NCBI RefSeq assembly: GCF_011801145.1
Contig: NZ_CP046172.1
Coordinates: 3,100,001-3,164,000 of the forward strand
From: Nocardia arthritidis
Lineage (GTDB): Bacteria; Actinomycetota; Actinomycetes; Mycobacteriales; Mycobacteriaceae
DNA length: 64,000 bases
Reading direction: 5' to 3'
A program made the translations under genes and the position numbers. Below are positions 1 to 8,759 of the stretch, one piece after another; position 1 is the stretch's first letter; each line of letters begins with the position of its first letter. The notes under the pieces were generated by a model. The model was not told the DNA's origin. It did not search any database and saw only the letters and a program-made list of their open reading frames with translations.

Positions 1-44
1 CCATTGGAGGGGACAGGCGGCAATGTTTCCCAGCCCGCCGGAAG

Positions 45-863
45 ATGAACAGCGCAGCCATATGGCGCGATCTCGATCCGGTTCCATCCAATAGTGTTCA
101 CGTTCATATCGATTCCTCCTTCACCGCAGCAGATACCGATACCGCTGACCTTCGCGAACCGGCGTGCGACCGGTATCCCACCTCCAGGAGGTACAAGGTG
201 GGCGCTGATCGTGAGCAGCAGATCCTGCGATACCTGCCGCTGGTGCGGCGGGAAGCGGGACGCTATCGGGTCTGGCGGATGCAACGCGACGATCTGCTGC
301 AGGCCGGGCTGGTGGGGCTGCTCGTGGCGTCGGATCGCTACGACCCGGCCCGAGGAGTGCCGTTCGGCGCCTACGCCCAACATTGGGTGCGCAAGGAGAT
401 TCAGCGGACGATCGCCGAACAAGAGTTCCCCTCGGTGATCCCGCCGGACCTGACCGGGCGGGCGGTGGCGTTACGGCAGGTGCTCGCCGACCGCTTCGGG
501 AACGTGTCGGTGACGGCGGCCGTGCTGGGCATGTCCCCAGCGGTGGCGTTGGGCCTGTACCGACAGCTCGCCGCCACCGACCCGAGCGCAGACGATGTCG
601 ATGCCGCGGCGGCGGCCATTCCGGGCACGGTGTTCCCGCAGCCGGAGGACAGCGCTGTGACGCATTCACTGCTGGAGTTGATCGCTGCGGTGCTGGCCAG
701 GCTGGAGGAACGACAGGCGGCAGCGCTGATACTTCGGTTCGGTCTCGATGGCGGTCCCGAACGTTCGTGGCGTGAGATCGGCCGGCTGCTCGGCATTTCC
801 GATCACACCGCTAAAAAACTCGTCGAACGAGCCCAAACCGCACTGCGCAACGCCTATGAATAG
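45..863 (+). CDS. sigma-70 family RNA polymerase sigma factor
   Basis: The protein directs RNA polymerase to promoters. A region 2 block (QQILRYLPLVRREAG through VPFGAYAQHWVRKEIQR, residues about 57-125) and a C-terminal region 4 helix-turn-helix (SWREIGRLLGISDHTAKKL, about 240-258) are visible. Region 3 is reduced, which fits a small alternative factor. The longest frame starts at ATG 45. An in-frame GTG at 198 has a perfect AGGAGG six bases upstream and begins just before region 2, so a 221-residue product from 198 is more likely. The first 51 residues show no recognisable domain. No anti-sigma gene is adjacent. Confidence 0.85.
   Translation: MNSAAIWRDLDPVPSNSVHVHIDSSFTAADTDTADLREPACDRYPTSRRYKVGADREQQILRYLPLVRREAGRYRVWRMQRDDLLQAGLVGLLVASDRYDPARGVPFGAYAQHWVRKEIQRTIAEQEFPSVIPPDLTGRAVALRQVLADRFGNVSVTAAVLGMSPAVALGLYRQLAATDPSADDVDAAAAAIPGTVFPQPEDSAVTHSLLELIAAVLARLEERQAAALILRFGLDGGPERSWREIGRLLGISDHTAKKLVERAQTALRNAYE
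186..191 (+). promoter_or_regulatory. Strong Shine-Dalgarno for an internal sigma factor start
   Basis: AGGAGG lies six bases before an in-frame GTG (198-200) inside the sigma factor frame. This is the best ribosome binding site in the gene and supports the shorter start. Confidence 0.6.
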
Positions 864-1290
864 GCATCGAAGTACTACTCGACCGGATAGACCAAGACTG
901 CCGCTCTCTGGGGTTCACACTGTTTTCATTCGCCACCGACACTGACGACCTCGCCGTCACCTTTGTCCCCCGTCGATCAGGTAGACCTATTGTGCGCGTT
1001 GGGTTGCGGACTCGCACCGGATGGCGCCGGTGTCGACGGCGACGTCGACGCGATGGGGCATCAGCTGTTGCCTGCCGAATACGCCGACGTTGGTGATGCG
1101 GGTGCGGCCGTTCATTGCTGGGCCAATTCGGTGTGGTCTCATGCGGTCATCGCAACACTGGATTTCTCGTGGTGTACGGGGATGTGATGAGTGATGGCGT
1201 CGACGTGACCGTTGTCGGAGAAGCGAATTCCTTTGACCGAAGCCGAGGTCGAGGAGGTGTGGCGGCGGTGGCGATCGGGGCAGGCAGGGT
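864..1290. other. Gene-poor stretch with a possible gene remnant
   Basis: I see no complete gene between the sigma factor and the tetR-like gene. The only coding-like signal is a 42-codon minus-strand reading at 987-1115, listed separately. Confidence 0.5.
987..1115 (-). pseudogene. Short ORF resembling the N-terminus of an amidohydrolase
   Basis: This 42-codon minus-strand ORF runs from ATG 1115 to a TAG at 987-989, with strongly C/G third positions as in host genes. Its start (TRITNVGVFGRQQLMPHRVD) resembles the opening beta-strands of amidohydrolases, which often begin TRITNVRVFDG. Nothing downstream continues the enzyme, and I see no ribosome binding site. It may be the truncated head of a lost gene. 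The similarity is recalled, not computed. Confidence 0.3.
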
Positions 1291-1941
1291 TCACGCTGTG
1301 TAGTGGGGGGCGATTCGTGCGGTGAGGGAGTCGAGGATCAGGTCGAATCCGGCGACGAATTGCGCGTCCCGGGAGTGGGTTTCGGGTAACCAGATGCGCA
1401 GCGCGGCGGCCTCGTCGGCCGAACCCTCGGCCGGTGTGTCCGCGGCGCAGGGCGGATTGGCCTCCAGCATGCCGAAACCGAGGACGTAGGACAGCACCGC
1501 GGAGAACCCCCGCTCGGCATCGGCGGCACTCAGTCCGGCCGTGCGAAGTAGCCGCAGGATGGCTGCGGTGGCGGTCAGGGTCGCGGAGGTGATAGGAGCG
1601 CCGGTAATGATCGCGACCAGTTCGGGCCGGCGACGCACCAGGCTGCGCAGGCGGTCGGCGATCGTGCGGAGGGACTCTCGCCACTCGCCCTCGCCCGCGG
1701 TGTGGTCGATGACCTCGGCGAGGGCAGCGTCGGCCAGCGCGGCCAGCAGTGCGTCCTTGTTGCGGAAGTGGCGGTAGACCGCGGTGGGATCGGCGTCGAG
1801 CCGGGCGGCCAGCGATCGCATGGTCAGCCCCGGCACGCCGAGATCGTCGATGATCTGCTGGGCCGCATCGAGAATGCCGGTTCTGGACAGCCGCTGTTTG
1901 CCGCTGCGCTTGCGCTCACCTGTCGTTGTCCGCTCGCCCAT
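1291..1941 (-). CDS. TetR family transcriptional regulator
   Basis: The 216-residue protein has a TetR-type helix-turn-helix at about residues 20-65 (GLTMRSLAARLDADPTAVYR, then HFRNKDALLAAL). Its C-terminal helical ligand domain resembles the tetracycline-repressor class. It diverges from the ureohydrolase gene at 2030. The shared 88-bp gap carries two inverted repeats of the type GTCAAC-N3-GTTGAC, probably its operators. The likely role, inferred from context, is repression of itself and the ureohydrolase. The inducer is unknown. Confidence 0.85.
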   Translation of the reverse strand: MGERTTTGERKRSGKQRLSRTGILDAAQQIIDDLGVPGLTMRSLAARLDADPTAVYRHFRNKDALLAALADAALAEVIDHTAGEGEWRESLRTIADRLRSLVRRRPELVAIITGAPITSATLTATAAILRLLRTAGLSAADAERGFSAVLSYVLGFGMLEANPPCAADTPAEGSADEAAALRIWLPETHSRDAQFVAGFDLILDSLTARIAPHYTA

Positions 1942-1955
1942 GCGCCGAGCTTAAC

Positions 1956-1980
1956 AGAGTGTCAACAGTGTTGACACTCT
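1956..1980. promoter_or_regulatory. Operator 1 of the TetR/ureohydrolase pair (perfect inverted repeat)
   Basis: AGAGTGTCAAC at 1956-1966 and its exact reverse complement at 1970-1980 are separated by 3 bp. The site lies just upstream of the tetR-like start codon. Confidence 0.7.
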
Positions 1981-1997
1981 CTGTTGCTCGCCTTAGA

Positions 1998-2012
1998 GTC
2001 AACGGCGTTGAC
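1998..2012. promoter_or_regulatory. Operator 2 of the TetR/ureohydrolase pair
   Basis: GTCAAC-GGC-GTTGAC repeats the core of operator 1 with the same 3-bp spacing, 18 bp before the ureohydrolase start codon. Two copies of one core fit TetR dimers acting on both promoters. Confidence 0.65.
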
Positions 2013-2029
2013 ATCTTTGGGAGGCATCC

Positions 2030-3007
2030 ATGACACAGGCAATGACCGACATCGACATCTCCGATGAGCAGATCCGCAGCTTCATGTACTGGCAGGGCAT
2101 CCCGACACTGCTCGGCTGCCCCATCGAGACCGACCCGCGGCAGGTCGACATCGCTCTGGTCGGCCTGCCGCTGACCAGCAACCCCGTCGAGCGGACCCAA
2201 TACCTCGCGCCCCGGGCCGTCCGGCATCGCTCCACCGCCTACCACCGCACCCACCGCGAGTTCGGCGTCAACCCGTTCGACCTCGCCCGTATCCGGGATA
2301 TGGGCGACGTCCCGTTCGAGAATCACAGCAATGCCGACGCCGCCATGCCCGAGATCGAGCAGTTCTACCGCCACCTCGATGCCGCGGGCGCGCGCCCGTT
2401 CACCATCGGCGGCGATCACTCCATCACGCTTCCGGTGCTGCGGTCGATCGCGGGACCGAACTCGCGGCGTCACGAACCGGTGAGCGTGATCCATTTCGAC
2501 TCGCACACCGATTCCTATCCCTCACCACTGGGCGGAGTGACACATCATCCCGGCGCCGGGTTCCGGATGGGCGTCGAGGAAGGTCTCATCGATCCCACCG
2601 CGTCGGTGCAGATCGGCATCAACGGTCCGCTCGCGCATCCCGCCCAGGATGCGTTCTCGCAGGAGAGCGGCTACCGGATCTTCCCGCTGACCGAATTGGA
2701 GGACAACGGGATTGCCGCCGCGGTCACCGAGACCCGCGAACTCATCGGTGACCGACCCGTCTTCATCAGCGTCGATCTCGACGTGCTGACCCTGGCCGAC
2801 GCCCCGGCGGTCGCCGACCCGGAAGCCGGAGGTCTCACCGCCAATGAACTGTTCCGCATGGTGCGCGGTTTCCGCGGAATGAACGTCGTCGGCGGCGATA
2901 TCGCCTGCTTCGTCCCGCACCTGGACCCGTCGATGGTGACCGCGATCAACGCCAGCGCGATCATGCACCACATCGTCACTCTGATGGCAGAGGCGGTCCG
3001 GTCATGA
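2030..3007 (+). CDS. Ureohydrolase (agmatinase/guanidino-acid hydrolase-like)
   Basis: This is a 325-residue member of the arginase superfamily, which hydrolyses guanidino groups to urea at a binuclear manganese centre. All six metal ligands are visible: H130 in GGDHS, D157, H159 and D161 in FDSHTD, and D249 and D251 in SVDLDV. The length is normal for agmatinases. The second motif reads DSHTD rather than the usual DAHxD, so the substrate should not be assumed to be agmatine. GGGAGG at 2019-2024 serves ATG 2030. It is divergently paired with a TetR regulator, so inducible catabolism of a guanidino compound is a reasonable inference. Confidence 0.85.
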   Translation: MTQAMTDIDISDEQIRSFMYWQGIPTLLGCPIETDPRQVDIALVGLPLTSNPVERTQYLAPRAVRHRSTAYHRTHREFGVNPFDLARIRDMGDVPFENHSNADAAMPEIEQFYRHLDAAGARPFTIGGDHSITLPVLRSIAGPNSRRHEPVSVIHFDSHTDSYPSPLGGVTHHPGAGFRMGVEEGLIDPTASVQIGINGPLAHPAQDAFSQESGYRIFPLTELEDNGIAAAVTETRELIGDRPVFISVDLDVLTLADAPAVADPEAGGLTANELFRMVRGFRGMNVVGGDIACFVPHLDPSMVTAINASAIMHHIVTLMAEAVRS

Positions 3008-3044
3008 TGAGGACCCTCGGGCTACCCGACCATCCGCTTTCGGG

Positions 3045-4124
3045 TCATGTGGATGCGGCGGAGGTGATTATGTCGGCCCACCGGTGGTTGGTTTGCGCAA
3101 CGATGGTTACCAGTTCGATGTAGGGCTCGTCCCAGGGGTCTTTGAGGCCGAAGCCGCGGTGCGGGTTTTCCAGCCAGCTGCACCAGTGCCACCCCAGACA
3201 CCATGAGCGTGCCGCGAAGGTGTCGGCGATCATCCGATATCCGAGGCCGCGCTCGGCCTGGTCGCGAGCCGAGCCGGCTCGGCCGGGGCTCATGATCGTC
3301 GGGCACCAGTTGCCGGTGTCGGCGACCAGTATTGGGAGCCCGGTGCGTTTGTGCCAGGTGTCGAATTGCTCGGCCACGGCGTCGATAGCGGTCTGATCGA
3401 CGGCGGGAAAGGTCTGCAGGCTCAGTACGTCGACATGGTGGGCCGCTGCATCGAGCACCGGTGCCGGGATACCGGCGCGAGTTCCATAACGGTCGCCGAG
3501 TATCAGGTGATTCGGGTCGTGTCTGCGAATGGCCTCGACCGATGTCCGGTAGTAGGCCTCGGCGATTTCGGGTAGCTCGTCGGGTGGGTAGCCGCTGCCG
3601 GCCGGGTGTTGTGCCCATGCGGGTGCGTCGACGAGGAAGTATCCGATCAGGTTCGGGTCGTCGGGGCGGCATCGGGTGCGGGCCAGGTGGTCGCACCATT
3701 GTGCGAATGCCGGAGATCGGGGATCGCGGTAGGCGGGGTGGCCGTTCCAGTGTTCGATCTCGGCAACGCGCAGGGACAGGGTGTAGGGCAGACCGCAGTC
3801 GGCGACGTCGTCGTCGGGCAGGCCTTCGGAGTGACCGAGGTCGACGACATCGTGAGTGGCTGAAAGACCACTGCCGCTGACGTATTCGGAGGTCCAGCCG
3901 AGTGTGTTGAATCCCCACGCGGACAGTTCCGGCACGAGGCCTTCGTGCAGCCATCGCCGGCGAGAGGACCCGTAGCGCTCGGCGAAAAGGTCGGCGTTGT
4001 GCCGGTATCGCAGATTCGTGTCGTCGGCATGGACGACCCCGATGGACAGGAACGGTTCTCCACCGGGTGTCACGAACCGCCATCGGGTCGAGACATCAAG
4101 CCTGAAGTATCCGCCGGTGACCAT
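3045..4124 (-). CDS. Glycoside-hydrolase-like TIM-barrel protein
   Basis: From ATG 4124 the protein has 359 residues, begins MVTGGYFRLDVSTRW, and contains FLSIGVVH, LIGYFLVDAPAW, DVLSLQTFP and GLPILVADTGNW. This layout recalls agarase/GH50-like and related beta-galactosidase folds. In those families the motifs corresponding to GYF..NE and ISE carry catalytic glutamates. Here those places read LVDAPAW and VADTGNW, so normal hydrolase activity is doubtful. The frame stays open upstream to 4499, but that part overlaps the divergent membrane gene at 4278. GAGGAAGG lies just before 4124. The assignment rests on motif resemblance only. Confidence 0.55.
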   Translation of the reverse strand: MVTGGYFRLDVSTRWRFVTPGGEPFLSIGVVHADDTNLRYRHNADLFAERYGSSRRRWLHEGLVPELSAWGFNTLGWTSEYVSGSGLSATHDVVDLGHSEGLPDDDVADCGLPYTLSLRVAEIEHWNGHPAYRDPRSPAFAQWCDHLARTRCRPDDPNLIGYFLVDAPAWAQHPAGSGYPPDELPEIAEAYYRTSVEAIRRHDPNHLILGDRYGTRAGIPAPVLDAAAHHVDVLSLQTFPAVDQTAIDAVAEQFDTWHKRTGLPILVADTGNWCPTIMSPGRAGSARDQAERGLGYRMIADTFAARSWCLGWHWCSWLENPHRGFGLKDPWDEPYIELVTIVAQTNHRWADIITSAAST

Positions 4125-4277
4125 GCCCATCCTTCCTCGAGCGGCGCGTTCAGCTAACCACCATGCCTTCGCGATCGCTTGCATGCCAACCGTTTCGGTG
4201 ACGCCGAGTTCGGTGGTGTGATCGCGAATCAGCCGAAGGGGTTGTACTCCGTGCATCGGAACTGTTGTCATCAGCCG

Positions 4278-4628
4278 ATGAACGAAGCTGTCTCGCAGGA
4301 ACATTCGCTGGTGCGACCATCGCGCCGATTCAACTGGGTGGCTCACCTTGCCCTCGCCGTCGCTTGCCTGGCAATGGTGTGCGCCTGGGTTCCTAGCCCA
4401 TTCGAGAACCCCAACCTCTTTGAGGTGCTGGGCTACGCCGTGTCTCGCATTGTGGTCAGTTGTACGGCATTCGCACTCGCCAAGCGGGGCACGATCCATG
4501 CCCTGGACACAGGGGACGGGCTACGCGCAGCCCGCGCAGCCCGCCTCATCGCGATCATCAGCTTCGCGATCAACGTCGTCTTTCTGGCGGCACTTCTGTT
4601 TTTCCTGATGCTGGTGGCGGGTAAGTAG
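4278..4628 (+). CDS. Small membrane protein, unknown function
   Basis: From ATG 4278 the 116-residue product has hydrophobic segments at about residues 20-38 (VAHLALAVACLAMVCAWV), 45-65 (EVLGYAVSRIVVSCTAFALA) and 93-114 (LIAIISFAINVVFLAALLFF). I recognise no conserved motif. The frame extends upstream to 4179, but 4278 avoids an implausible hydrophilic extension. It diverges from the glycosidase-like gene. Confidence 0.6.
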   Translation: MNEAVSQEHSLVRPSRRFNWVAHLALAVACLAMVCAWVPSPFENPNLFEVLGYAVSRIVVSCTAFALAKRGTIHALDTGDGLRAARAARLIAIISFAINVVFLAALLFFLMLVAGK

Positions 4629-4693
4629 CACCGCCGATATCTGGGTAGGTAGACTTCAGCAAGGCCTGTTGGTGATAAGGGGGAGACCTACCA

Positions 4694-4915
4694 ATGTCGA
4701 CTGTTGACGATTCGGTAACCGGTGACGAATATGCCGGCTTGGCACCGGAATATATCGAGATGATGCGCCGCTCCGTCCGTGAACGGGAATTGGCGGAGCA
4801 ACGCGCCGAACCGGAGGCCGGTGCGGATCGACTTCCGGTGCATGGCGACTGGATCGAATTCACCGATTGGGAGGATCAGCAAGGTCCGACAGGGATCGTC
4901 GAAACATCCTGGTGA
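4694..4915 (+). CDS. Small acidic hypothetical protein
   Basis: This 73-residue, charge-rich protein (YIEMMRRSVRERELAEQRAE, then HGDWIEFTDWED) starts at ATG 4694 behind the purine-rich sequence GGGGGAGA. There is no signal peptide or membrane segment. It is convergent with the type VII-like gene at 4948. I do not recognise a family. Confidence 0.5.
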   Translation: MSTVDDSVTGDEYAGLAPEYIEMMRRSVRERELAEQRAEPEAGADRLPVHGDWIEFTDWEDQQGPTGIVETSW

Positions 4916-4947
4916 TACCCGCCGCATGCCGATCCAGGCGCGATCGG

Positions 4948-7272
4948 CTATTTCCTGGTGGTGTCGTCGTATCCTTCCCGAATTGCGTTGCCGTGTCCAT
5001 CCCGGTCACCGAGCTCGTTCAAGAGGGCGGTTAGTTGCCCCTCATCCCCGTGCCGCCTGATGTCCTGGAACGGTAATAGCTGGTCGCCGTTGAACAGTGC
5101 GTGGTACTTGGCGCGCAGACTTTCCGGGATAGCGGTTGTCTGAAGCACGTTGTAGCTTTCCCCTTCGAAATTCGGCGGATTCGAGGGGACATCGGTGCTG
5201 TGCGGAATCGGGGCGGGGCCGATGATCGCATCCTTGAGGGTGTCGCCACCAACGGAGAGAACCTTGGACACGGCATCCCCACCCGGAACCTGGACGGTGA
5301 TCTTGCTATCGCCGTCGCCAATCGGAATACCCAGGCCGACAACGGCTTTGATGGTATCGAAGGCCGTTTTCTTGTGGTTGTAGATATCCTGCGCGATCTG
5401 GTCCTTATCCACTATCGAGGCGCCGACCTCACCGCGCAGCCCGCTGTCCACCAATCCCTGCAACTGCCCGGCGCGAAGCAGCGCCTGCCTGGCATCCGGG
5501 GCAGCGGGGTTCTGGCCGAATTCATGTTCGTGCTGCAACGATTTGGCCAGCGCGGCGGCATTGAAGTTCTTGCCCGCGGTTTCGTCGGTATCGAGCAACG
5601 AAAAAACATTCCTCGAGCCGGTGAAGGTGTTATTGCCGTGGGGATCGGTCCAGGATGTGTTGGGATTGTTGCCCACGGAGACCTTGAACCCGTCGCCATT
5701 ATCCGCGGGATGAATGAGGTCGTCCACGTAGGGGGCCATGCTGGCCGATAGCGTTTGCACCAACTTCGGATTGACCTGACCGATGGATTTGTGATCGGTA
5801 TTCGGGATGTCGTACAGGTGCAATGGATCGCCATCGTCCTTGTTGGCGACCCTGGGGCTGTCTTCGGACATGTACTGCGCGACAGCGCTCATGATCGCGC
5901 CTTGCCGATGTTCGACGGCGGTCACCTGTGGGCTGCCGAAGTTCTGATTGTTGTCGTGATACGGGGTGAACAGGGTCGAGACGGCTTCGCCGCCATCGGT
6001 CCACTTATGGGTGAGCGCGTCGTGGAGGAACTCTCGGTTGGGGGTACCGTCCGGGCCGGCTACCAGACCCAGCACGGCAGCCTTGTCGTTGCCGACCGCT
6101 TTGAACATATCCTCGGTAATGCGCTCGGGCCTGCTGTCGCCGCCATCGACATTGAACCCGATGAGTTTGTGGTTCGGAGCTTGTTCCCACTCGGTCTGTG
6201 CGTGCAGGTATCTCGCCGCCACGTCGAGTACTTTCTTGTCCAAATCGCTACCCGCACGATAGTTGGCCTCGGAGGAACCGGCGATTTTCGCGATGGCTTG
6301 GTTATCGGCTACGCCGTTCAGCCGTATCTCGCTGGTCCACGCGCCGCCCAGGTAGTCCCAATGGGAGGTGACCAGGTCGTTGCGGTTCAGTGACTCTTGA
6401 ATCTTATTGGGCAGCAGGTTCAATCCGCCATGTTCCGGAATAATCTGACTATCCTTGACACCGGTCCTGACGCCGGCGTTGGAGACCAGCTGCAGTGAAT
6501 TGGCGAGCGCGCTGCGAACATTCGCGGGCAGCTTATCCATGAGCTGTGCGATCTCTTGCGGACTCTTACCGTCCAATGCCCGGCTGATCGCCGTCAGGTA
6601 GCGCATCTGCGATGCCGAGATCTGCACCGGCTGTCCGGCCTGCAACGCGAAAATCTGCTCCCCTGTCAAATGGCCTGCCGCCATCAAACGGTCGATTTCG
6701 GCATCGGTCAGATGTTGCGGATCCTTCAGCAGATGCTCGATATCGGATTTGCCCTGATCCGCGCCTAGCGCCGCCGCGGAAGCGAAGGCGAGCGCCACCT
6801 CGGCCCTGGCCTTGTTCAACATGTCCCGGACATCGGTATCCGCCTGCATGGCTTCGCGGGCCGCGGCTTGCAGGTTGTTCTGTACATCGGCCAGTACTTT
6901 TGCGTCGGCATTGCCGGATACCCGCAGATCCGGTGTCACCGACCAGCAGTTGTGGGTGCACTGGTTGAGGTACCCCTTGGCCCGCTGCAGCGGCTCACTT
7001 ATCAGGTGCTCGCCCTTACGCGCTTCATTGGCGAGCGCACCGAGTTTATCGGCGAGGAACTGCATCGTCTTCAGGTCGGCGGCCGCCCGGTTCTGCGCCG
7101 CTTCGGCGGCCTTACCCTCCCAATGTGTTCCGTTCACTCGAGCGACGGAATCGGAGTACCTCTCGAAGACCTTCTCCAGCCCGGTACCGATTTGGTCCCA
7201 GGAGTTCGCGAACCGAGACAGGATTCCAGGATCGGCGACCCGCAGCCACTCCAGTGCCGTCTGCGGGGTCAT
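4948..7272 (-). CDS. Large WXG-like N-terminal protein, TPR-repeat-region type
   Basis: This 774-residue protein begins with a helical domain carrying a W-x-G motif (NGTHWEGKAAEAAQNRAA, residues about 48-65), as in ESX/type VII secretion substrates. A long soluble region follows, with GDSRPERITEDMF and EHEFGQNPAAPDARQALLRA. It resembles actinobacterial proteins annotated as TPR repeat region-containing, such as Mycobacterium tuberculosis Rv0026. Its start overlaps the stop of the 108-residue gene upstream by four bases (ATGA), so the two are translationally coupled. No ESX core gene (eccC, eccD) is in the window, so secretion is inferred. The C-terminal activity is unknown. Confidence 0.65.
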   Translation of the reverse strand: MTPQTALEWLRVADPGILSRFANSWDQIGTGLEKVFERYSDSVARVNGTHWEGKAAEAAQNRAAADLKTMQFLADKLGALANEARKGEHLISEPLQRAKGYLNQCTHNCWSVTPDLRVSGNADAKVLADVQNNLQAAAREAMQADTDVRDMLNKARAEVALAFASAAALGADQGKSDIEHLLKDPQHLTDAEIDRLMAAGHLTGEQIFALQAGQPVQISASQMRYLTAISRALDGKSPQEIAQLMDKLPANVRSALANSLQLVSNAGVRTGVKDSQIIPEHGGLNLLPNKIQESLNRNDLVTSHWDYLGGAWTSEIRLNGVADNQAIAKIAGSSEANYRAGSDLDKKVLDVAARYLHAQTEWEQAPNHKLIGFNVDGGDSRPERITEDMFKAVGNDKAAVLGLVAGPDGTPNREFLHDALTHKWTDGGEAVSTLFTPYHDNNQNFGSPQVTAVEHRQGAIMSAVAQYMSEDSPRVANKDDGDPLHLYDIPNTDHKSIGQVNPKLVQTLSASMAPYVDDLIHPADNGDGFKVSVGNNPNTSWTDPHGNNTFTGSRNVFSLLDTDETAGKNFNAAALAKSLQHEHEFGQNPAAPDARQALLRAGQLQGLVDSGLRGEVGASIVDKDQIAQDIYNHKKTAFDTIKAVVGLGIPIGDGDSKITVQVPGGDAVSKVLSVGGDTLKDAIIGPAPIPHSTDVPSNPPNFEGESYNVLQTTAIPESLRAKYHALFNGDQLLPFQDIRRHGDEGQLTALLNELGDRDGHGNAIREGYDDTTRK

Positions 7273-7595
7273 TTCGTGCCCCCGACCCAGTCGCCGGTCG
7301 CGCCGTTGTACATGGCGATGAACTGGTCGGCCGCGCTGTCATCCATATTCTGGAATTGTGTGGCGGCCTGACTCATCACATCGCCGGTCTCGTTCAGTCG
7401 CTCCTTGGCGGTGGGGATCAGCGAGTTGGTGATCAGGTCCCGGGTTATCTCACCTGCGGTCCTGCCGGACAGAATCGGGCTGTCGGCATTGGGATCCGGT
7501 GCGTTGTCCGCCTTGACGCCTGCGGCCTGTCCGGCGAGGTCGTGCAGCGTCGACGCCAACTTGGCGATGATGTCGAGGTCGGTTCGAAGACTCAT
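7269..7595 (-). CDS. Small ESX-associated-type protein, partner of the 774-residue protein
   Basis: The 108-residue helical protein (MSLRTDLDIIAKLASTLHDL, ending NGATGDWVGGTK) starts at ATG 7595 with a GGGGGG-containing ribosome site. It overlaps the next gene by four bases. Size, helix content and position in front of a WXG-containing protein match small type VII target or chaperone partners such as Rv0025/Rv0027-like proteins. The frame runs upstream to 7787, but that extension looks non-coding. The functional label is inferred. Confidence 0.65.
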   Translation of the reverse strand: MSLRTDLDIIAKLASTLHDLAGQAAGVKADNAPDPNADSPILSGRTAGEITRDLITNSLIPTAKERLNETGDVMSQAATQFQNMDDSAADQFIAMYNGATGDWVGGTK

Positions 7596-7943
7596 GCGTG
7601 GGCCCCCCGAAGATTGAACTTTGACATGACAGAGTCGAGGAGGTCTCCCCGAACTCTTCAGTATCGCTGCACACGGTTTGTCGAGAATTAATGTGCGCTT
7701 AACGGTGCAGCTCAGCGGATAGAGCGGCACGGAAAGCCCCGCCACAACCCAATTGTGTTGGGGCGGCGAACTTGCAAGAGTTGCCACCCGGTTCGAACCT
7801 CATCGACACATGCTCGTCGACACGAGCAGGACGTTGCGCCGCAGTGGATTTCGGTCCGAAGACCGCGCCGCGGCATAGAAAGACGTTCAGTGCGTCAGAT
7901 CGCCCGCCCCAGCGGCATTTTCGTGCGTTGGCGGACGAAGGCG
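7596..7943. other. Intergenic stretch without a supported gene
   Basis: Only short overlapping frames in several phases are present. It probably holds the promoter of the leftward type VII-like pair. An imperfect hairpin near 7727-7757 is too weak to call a terminator. Confidence 0.5.
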
Positions 7944-8657
7944 TTACCAACCGAGGACACCGGAGGCGTCGAACAACTGCCCGGTGGCGCCGCCCTCGGC
8001 ATCGAGGGCTAAAGCGATGATGGTCTGCGCGCTTTCGGCCGGTGATCGAGTTCCGGTGAAGTTGTTCAACGACGTTGCGGTGTACCCCGGGTCGACGGCG
8101 TTGACCCGGAAGGTCGGTAAAGCGCGCGCGTACTGGTAGGTGAGCATGTTCAACGCGGCCTTCGACACCGGATACACCAGCCCTTGCAGCTGAGACTCCA
8201 TCCGTTCGGGATCGTTGTTGACCGTGAAAGAGCCACGGCCGCTGGTCACGTTGACGATTCGCGGGCTCGCGGACTTGTGCATCAACGGCAGCAAGGCATG
8301 GGTGAGGCGAACCGCGCCAAGCAGATTGATGTTCATGACCTCGGAAAAATCGCCGGCGACGGTGTCTTCGACGGCGGGCCGACTTCCTCCGGTCGCGGCG
8401 TTGTTGATCAAGATGTCCACCCGGCCGTCCCGCTCGATCACACCGGCCGCGGCCACCACGCTGTCGTCGTCAGCAATGTCCAGCTCCACGGCCGTCACCG
8501 CACCGCTGGCACCGAGCTCCGCCGCAACGGCCTCCCCGGCCGATAAGTCGCGGCAGCCCAACCACACTCGGCATCCCCGCGCCGCCAGACCGCGTGCCAC
8601 TTCCTTTCCGATACCTCGAGTTGCTCCTGACACCACGGCCACTGGCATTTCCGTCAT
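7944..8657 (-). CDS. Short-chain dehydrogenase/reductase
   Basis: A classical SDR of 237 residues from ATG 8657. It has a nucleotide-binding SGATRGIG near the N-terminus, LINNAA, and the catalytic Y-x-x-x-K as YPVSKAALNM, with an upstream serine in VTSGRGSF. NAD(P)-dependent oxidoreduction of an unknown alcohol or ketone is expected. An earlier ATG (8666) and an open frame to 8702 exist. It is transcribed away from the DedA operon, across a promoter gap of about 100 bp. Confidence 0.85.
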   Translation of the reverse strand: MTEMPVAVVSGATRGIGKEVARGLAARGCRVWLGCRDLSAGEAVAAELGASGAVTAVELDIADDDSVVAAAGVIERDGRVDILINNAATGGSRPAVEDTVAGDFSEVMNINLLGAVRLTHALLPLMHKSASPRIVNVTSGRGSFTVNNDPERMESQLQGLVYPVSKAALNMLTYQYARALPTFRVNAVDPGYTATSLNNFTGTRSPAESAQTIIALALDAEGGATGQLFDASGVLGW

Positions 8658-8759
8658 GATCACCATCGTGCCACCGTCACGGACCGGTGCGGGAATCCAC
8701 ACCCTACTGTCCGGAAACCCCTACTGATCAGCGAGCATTCGATTTCTAACGTGGCGGTC

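Noticed and set aside
3022..4083. Long arginine-rich minus-strand frame
   Set aside because: It overlaps the glycosidase-like gene in another phase and has shadow-like composition (Arg/Pro-rich).
7727..7757. Terminator hairpin near 7.74 kb
   Set aside because: Pairing is interrupted by several mismatches and it is not placed after a gene end.
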